From Desulfovibrio sp. G11 (GTDB lineage: Bacteria > Desulfobacterota > Desulfovibrionia > Desulfovibrionales > Desulfovibrionaceae): a DNA stretch of 64,000 nucleotides. The DNA lies in the NCBI RefSeq assembly GCF_900243745.1, contig NZ_LT984798.1:248001-312000 (forward strand), written 5' to 3'. Below are positions 60,297-64,000 of the stretch, piece by piece. Every line of letters begins with the position of its first letter. Position 1 is the first letter of the stretch. A program made the position numbers and the translations under genes. The notes beneath the pieces were generated by a model. That model had not been told where the DNA came from. It saw only the letters and a program-made list of their open reading frames with translations, and ran no database searches.

Positions 60297-60642
60297 ATTT
60301 ATTCCTTATTTTGCTGGAGGCGATAAAATTTACCATACTTGATACGTCTAATTTAGACTGCTTTACTCATGATTCTTAGCTCAAGCCACTTTGCGCGTCA
60401 AGCGGCTTTGCGGCGTTGTGCTCAAACATGCGCCCGGCATAAAATGCCGCCATTCTGACTGTGTGAAGTCTTTCGCAAGGCTTGAAGCGAGATAAAAAAA
60501 GAGATGCAAAAAGTCCTGTTGTGGTGTTATACTGTGCTTTGTTCAAATTATGCTTTGGAAACTCAAACTTCCAACACAGTGTGATACGGCCATTGGCCGA
60601 TTTTATATCCCCATTTTATTACTGCGCCGTGGGGGGTTCGCA
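60297..60642. promoter_or_regulatory. Divergent control region between two Rrf2 genes
   Basis: About 345 AT-rich bases. GTCTAA-T-TTAGAC (60346-60358) is a perfect 13-base palindrome about 50 bases upstream of the first Rrf2 gene, suited to a dimeric Rrf2 regulator. TATACT (60528-60533), with a weak -35 TGCAAA 17 bases before it, could serve the second Rrf2 gene. No gene is seen. Confidence 0.5.
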
Positions 60643-61059
60643 ATGAAGCTTTCAGCCAAAACACGATACGCTGCCCGTATATTGCTCTATCTGGCAAAGA
60701 ACGGACTTGAGAAACCAGTTTCCTCAAGCATGCTGGCAAGCCAGACCGGTATCAGTTCCCAATTCATTGAACAAATCCTCCGTCAGTTGCGACTGGCGGG
60801 GATTACGGGCAGTGTGCGTGGGGCCAAAGGCGGCCACGTACTGCTACGCAAACCCGAAGAACTGACCTTTGGCTGTATTGTAAACCTGATGGAAGGAGGC
60901 ATCGAATTGAGTGGCTGCCTGGAAAAACCCGGCCACTGTTCACGCTTTGATGCCTGTGAAGTGCGCAAGGCATGGGAAAGCCTGCAATCGACGCTGGACG
61001 GAGTTTTTGAATCCATCACCCTGCGCGACCTCATGCACGACGATCATATTTTGCTTTAA
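60643..61059 (+). CDS. Second Rrf2-family regulator
   Basis: A 138-residue protein of normal Rrf2 length. The start at 60643 follows a GGGGGG run and gives MKLSAKTRYAARILLYLA, the classic N-terminus. The winged helix (ISSQFIEQILRQLRLAGITG, VRGAKGGHVLLRKPEELT) is followed by three Cys in GGIELSGCLEKPGHC and FDACEV, the spacing of Fe-S-binding members. It probably senses redox or NO through an Fe-S cluster. It is divergent from the first Rrf2 gene and upstream of the next redox operon. Confidence 0.92.
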   Translation: MKLSAKTRYAARILLYLAKNGLEKPVSSSMLASQTGISSQFIEQILRQLRLAGITGSVRGAKGGHVLLRKPEELTFGCIVNLMEGGIELSGCLEKPGHCSRFDACEVRKAWESLQSTLDGVFESITLRDLMHDDHILL

Positions 61060-62005
61060 AACAGTATATCCAGCAGCGGCGGACGACCCCACGCAGTCTG
61101 TTCTTTCAGGGGCAGGACTCAACGGTGCGGCGTCCGCCTTATCTGGATTTAGTTCTTTCTGAAAATTTCCGCCCCGCCTCCCCGGCGTGCCACTAGGCCA
61201 GGTCACTGGGCCGCCGTTCCCTCCCTGCCTTTCCCAAAGCGCCCTCCCAACTCTACATGCACAAGCAACACAGCAGTGTGGACTTGATCTGCGCAAGGAT
61301 ATTTCCTGTTTCCTGACTGAACTTACTGCCCGCTCCAGTTGTCGAACTGTGTCTGCAATCGTGCGACAAGTGCCTCTGCTTGGTATTTTTCCGGAAAACT
61401 GCCGGAAATCGCCGCGAACAACTCTCAGGCAACATAACAGGATGCACGCGCCGCACTGCCAGGCATGCCCTTTTCGCACATACTGTTTTTCTCCGCCGTT
61501 CCCGTATAGCCTGAACCTCCTGCCTCCTCTTTCACTGTCTTTTCTCTGTAGTATCCGGCGCTGTTACGCTGCACAAACTCATACTAAACAGATATGTTTA
61601 AGCAGATCCCCCCCCAAATTCATGCCGTAGCACTTTTACTGGTGTTTCCGGTTTAGTGAAAAAATATTTTTTTCTTGCCAAAAAAATATTTTTGGGCTTT
61701 AAATCTATCTGATTTTCTTAAATAAAATTAAATTAATCTTGATTAATTTTATCGTAATGAATCTATCCGACATCTTTGCATTTTTTTATATTTTAGGTAT
61801 CAGGAGTGCCACCGGCCATCTTGACTTTATGGTTTAACGTGACCAATTCCTGACAGGGACGGTCTGCCACAGTCATTGGCCCGGTAATTTTTCAGGAGAG
61901 GTTGCAGGCAAGCAGACGCATGCCGGGCTGTTAGCGGCGCACCGGCCGGGCCGGGCCCGCCGAACCCATGTTTCAGCGGCATATTGACCCTACGGGAGAA
62001 AACGC
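61060..62005. other. Long upstream region of the second redox operon
   Basis: About 945 bases. Frames here (for example 61187-61630) are compositionally unlike genes of this genome. From 61660 to 61800 it is very AT-rich, with two AAAAATATTTTT blocks and the inverted repeat ATAAAATTAA/TTAATTTTAT (about 61722-61752). This is a plausible regulator-binding and promoter zone for the operon at 62006. Confidence 0.55.
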
Positions 62006-62944
62006 ATGACCATTTTGTTTTACATCTTGGGCTATTTGGCGGTAGCCGGCTTCTTTTGCATGGCGTACTTGAAAATCCGGTCCTATATGGCGGCCAGCCC
62101 GCTGCATGTGCGCTGGGAACTCTATCCTGTTCCCCATGAGGGCGCGCAAAAAGCGGCCTACGGCGGCAGTTTTATGGAAGAAAAAGACTGGTGGACCAAG
62201 CCGCGCCACATTTCGCACTGGGGCGACATCAAGGGCATTCTGACTGAAGTGCTCTTTCTGCATGCCACCTTTGAACACAACCTGAAGCTGTGGGTCCGCA
62301 CCTACCCCTTCCACGTGGGCATGTACATGCTCATGGGCGGAACCATCATCGTGCTTTGCGCAGTCATCGCCCAGATATTTGGCCTGAACCCGCAGGGCGG
62401 CGTCATGATTTTTGTGGGCAACGTCATCAACGCCGTGGTGCTGGTCGGCGCGCTGTGCATTGTCATCGGCGGCATCGGCCTGATTGAGCGCCGCCGCAAC
62501 GACGAAGGACTGCGCCGCTACAGTACGCCCGAACATTACTTCAACCTGGGCGTCTTTGTGGCCTTCGGCGTGCTGGGCCTGGCTGCCTGGGCTGTTGCCC
62601 CTTCGTATTTCGAACTGGCCCGTACCTTCATCTACAACCTGCTCACCTTCAATTTTGCCCCGCAAACCAGCACGCTTTTCAGCCTGCACCTGCTGCTGGG
62701 CTTCTTCCTGCTCATCTGGATTCCCATGACAAACATGGGGCACCTGATCATGAAGTACTTCATGTACCACGACATCCGCTGGGGCGATGAGCCCACCAAC
62801 TACAGCGAAAAGAACAAGCAGAAGATCCTTGAGGCCCTCAAGTTCAACGTGACCTGGTCGGCCAAGCATATCTCCGGTGATGGAACCCCCAGGACCTGGG
62901 TGGATGTTGCCACCACCAACCCCACAGAAAAGAAAGAAGACTAG
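62006..62944 (+). CDS. Cytochrome b membrane subunit (NarI/HdrE-like)
   Basis: A 312-residue inner-membrane protein. One helix at the N-terminus, a cytoplasmic loop with the family-like VRWELYPVPHEG and DWWTKPRHISHWGD, then four more helices (about 108-128, 133-158, 187-207 and 230-250) with His at HATFEHN, YPFHVGMYML and LHLLLGFFLL that may bind b haems. It ends in a soluble tail. GGGAGAA precedes the ATG. It is longer than the HmcE-like protein and closer to DsrM/Tmc-type subunits. It is followed 11 bases later by an HdrD-like gene. Confidence 0.87.
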   Translation: MTILFYILGYLAVAGFFCMAYLKIRSYMAASPLHVRWELYPVPHEGAQKAAYGGSFMEEKDWWTKPRHISHWGDIKGILTEVLFLHATFEHNLKLWVRTYPFHVGMYMLMGGTIIVLCAVIAQIFGLNPQGGVMIFVGNVINAVVLVGALCIVIGGIGLIERRRNDEGLRRYSTPEHYFNLGVFVAFGVLGLAAWAVAPSYFELARTFIYNLLTFNFAPQTSTLFSLHLLLGFFLLIWIPMTNMGHLIMKYFMYHDIRWGDEPTNYSEKNKQKILEALKFNVTWSAKHISGDGTPRTWVDVATTNPTEKKED

Positions 62945-62955
62945 GGAGTTCAGAC

Positions 62956-64000
62956 ATGAAAGACAACCTTCGCTTGACTGACGTTTCCACCGTCGACGGG
63001 CAGATGGTCAGCATTGACCTGAAAGAAATCCCCGAACTGGCTGTGGATATGCATACCATGCCCTGGAAGCCCTTTACTGAAGAGCAGAAAGAAAACACAG
63101 CCTGTATTCTTGACGAAGTTTGCGTGCTGAACATTCCCAAGCCCAAAAACCGTGAAGAAGAGGAAGAACTGGTCAACAAGTTCCTCGACGGCGTGCGCAA
63201 ACTGTTCAGCAAGGAGAATAACTGGACCTTCCTGCCCATGCTTGAAACCAGCATGGACAACTGCGTGCAGTGCAACTCCTGTTCTGATGCCTGCCATCTC
63301 TACGAGATGTCGGGCGAAAACGAAATGTACCGCCCCAACTTCCGTTCTGAAATCTTCCGCCGCATCTACAAGCAGTATGTGAAAAAAGAGCCTCTGGCAA
63401 AATGGCGCTACGGCGACATGAACCTGAACTGGAAAACCGTGGCCCGCCTGGGCGAACTGGCCTACCGCTGCAACCTTTGCCGCCGCTGCGCCCAGACCTG
63501 CCCCATCGGTGTGGACAATGGCCTGATGGCCCGCGAAATCCGCAAGGTCTTCAGCCAGGAATTGGGCATATATCCCCGCGAACTGCACGAGCGCGGAACC
63601 ATGAACCACATGAAGGCCGGCTCTTCCACGGGCATGACGCCCGAAGTGGTAAAAGAAAACGTGGAGTTCATTGACGAGGACTACGCGGAAATCACCGGCG
63701 TGGGCATTCATACGCCCTTTGACGTGCAGGGCGCGGATATCATGCTGCTGCACAATGCCGGCGAAATCATGGCCTGGCCTGAAAACATCGCGTCCTTCTC
63801 GCTCATCTTCCAGGAAGCCGGCCTGTCGTGGACGCTTTCCAGCAAGGCCCTTGCCTATGACGGCGTGAACTACGGCGTGTTTTACGACGATGCCCAGACC
63901 GCCCGCATCGCCCTGCAGCACATGATGGCCGCCAAGGAGCTGGGCGTCAAAAAAATCGTCATCGGCGAATGCGGCCATGCCCACAAGGCGCTCACCGTCA
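62956..64000 (+). CDS. HdrD-like Fe-S protein (3' end cut by window)
   Basis: At least 348 residues. After about 95 unconserved residues come two [4Fe-4S] motifs: C103-x2-C106-x2-C109-x3-C113 and C172-x2-C175-x2-C178-x3-C182-P. The first CCG-type domain then begins (LLHNAGEIMAWPENIASFS; IVIGECGHAHKAL, with the same CGHAH element as the HmcF-like protein). The second CCG domain should lie past the window. GGAG precedes the ATG. With the cytochrome b it forms a DsrMK/TmcBC/OhcBC-style electron-transfer module. Confidence 0.88.
   Translation, partial: MKDNLRLTDVSTVDGQMVSIDLKEIPELAVDMHTMPWKPFTEEQKENTACILDEVCVLNIPKPKNREEEEELVNKFLDGVRKLFSKENNWTFLPMLETSMDNCVQCNSCSDACHLYEMSGENEMYRPNFRSEIFRRIYKQYVKKEPLAKWRYGDMNLNWKTVARLGELAYRCNLCRRCAQTCPIGVDNGLMAREIRKVFSQELGIYPRELHERGTMNHMKAGSSTGMTPEVVKENVEFIDEDYAEITGVGIHTPFDVQGADIMLLHNAGEIMAWPENIASFSLIFQEAGLSWTLSSKALAYDGVNYGVFYDDAQTARIALQHMMAAKELGVKKIVIGECGHAHKALTV

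Noticed and set aside
61187..61630. 147-codon plus-strand frame upstream of the second redox operon
   Set aside because: Amino-acid composition (Ser/Pro/Cys/Leu-rich) is not gene-like and there is no ribosome site.
1..64000. tRNA genes, CRISPR arrays, prophage or intact insertion sequences
   Set aside because: No T-loop/acceptor combinations, no regularly spaced repeats and no intact integrase or transposase were seen on either strand.

Overview
The window (about 58-60% G+C in coding DNA, with sharply AT-richer intergenic islands) reads as a chromosomal segment of a sulfate-reducing Desulfovibrionaceae bacterium, most like Desulfovibrio desulfuricans or D. piger. The pointers are a short rubrerythrin, an 8Fe-8S ferredoxin, GlcDF-like lactate/glycolate oxidation genes, a class III cytochrome c beside HmcE/HmcF-like subunits with Rrf1/Rrf2-type regulators, a second cytochrome b/HdrD-like module, and a stand-alone IMP cyclohydrolase. 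No phage, intact insertion sequence, CRISPR array, rRNA or tRNA was recognised. One stable RNA, the small SRP RNA, is clear.

Layout. 1-8.3 kb: 3' part of an RND adaptor lipoprotein, YigZ and a DUF985 cupin, rubrerythrin, then ctpA-yibQ and ndk-proC. 8.6-12.5 kb: a lone OppF/DppF-type ATPase coupled to cobT, divergent from a Do-like protease. 12.6-15.5 kb: ferredoxin, YkgJ-type Cys-cluster protein, three small conserved or unknown proteins including a TPR protein. 15.7-22 kb: glcD-glcF, xth, IMP cyclohydrolase, hflX. 22-26.4 kb: a lipoprotein gene divergent from a CDP-glucose operon (rfbF, rfbG, RmlC-like cupin, UbiA-family prenyltransferase); the last gene carries a single-base frameshift. 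26.5-33.9 kb, minus strand: DMT exporter, HD hydrolase-ddl behind a hairpin-rich leader, then hflK-hflC-S24-like regulator-mltB. 35-39 kb, minus strand: a tiny membrane protein, RNase J, a TolC-family channel. 39.7-45.3 kb: a complete Tol-Pal locus (tolQ, tolR, tolA-like, an extra protein with two TonB-C-like domains, tolB, pal). 45.4-47.4 kb: hydroxyacid dehydrogenase, amidohydrolase, SRP RNA. 47.8-55.3 kb, minus strand: a NanR-like GntR regulator, a gene-poor gap, and the operon ychJ - Cys-rich protein - pgi - histidine kinase - sigma-54 response regulator. 56.3-64 kb: a small unknown gene and two membrane redox operons that flank three regulators.

How the genes work together. The most coherent theme is transmembrane electron transfer. 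At 56.7-59.3 kb a periplasmic cytochrome with only three haem motifs precedes a b-type membrane subunit and an HdrD-like Fe-S protein, very like the HmcE/HmcF end of the Hmc complex, but without the large cytochrome and the HmcB-D subunits. A CheY-like protein and an Rrf2 regulator, the partners of Hmc in D. vulgaris, sit next to it in reversed orientation. A second Rrf2 gene and a second cytochrome b/HdrD-like pair follow. Envelope maintenance is the other theme (Tol-Pal, CtpA, Do protease, MltB, HflKC, Ddl, TolC). The points most worth follow-up are this shortened Hmc-like module, a LexA/S24-type regulator lacking its Ser-Lys dyad inside the hflKC-mltB operon, the frameshifted prenyltransferase, a possible structured RNA leader upstream of the HD-ddl genes, and an internally duplicated Cys-rich protein.
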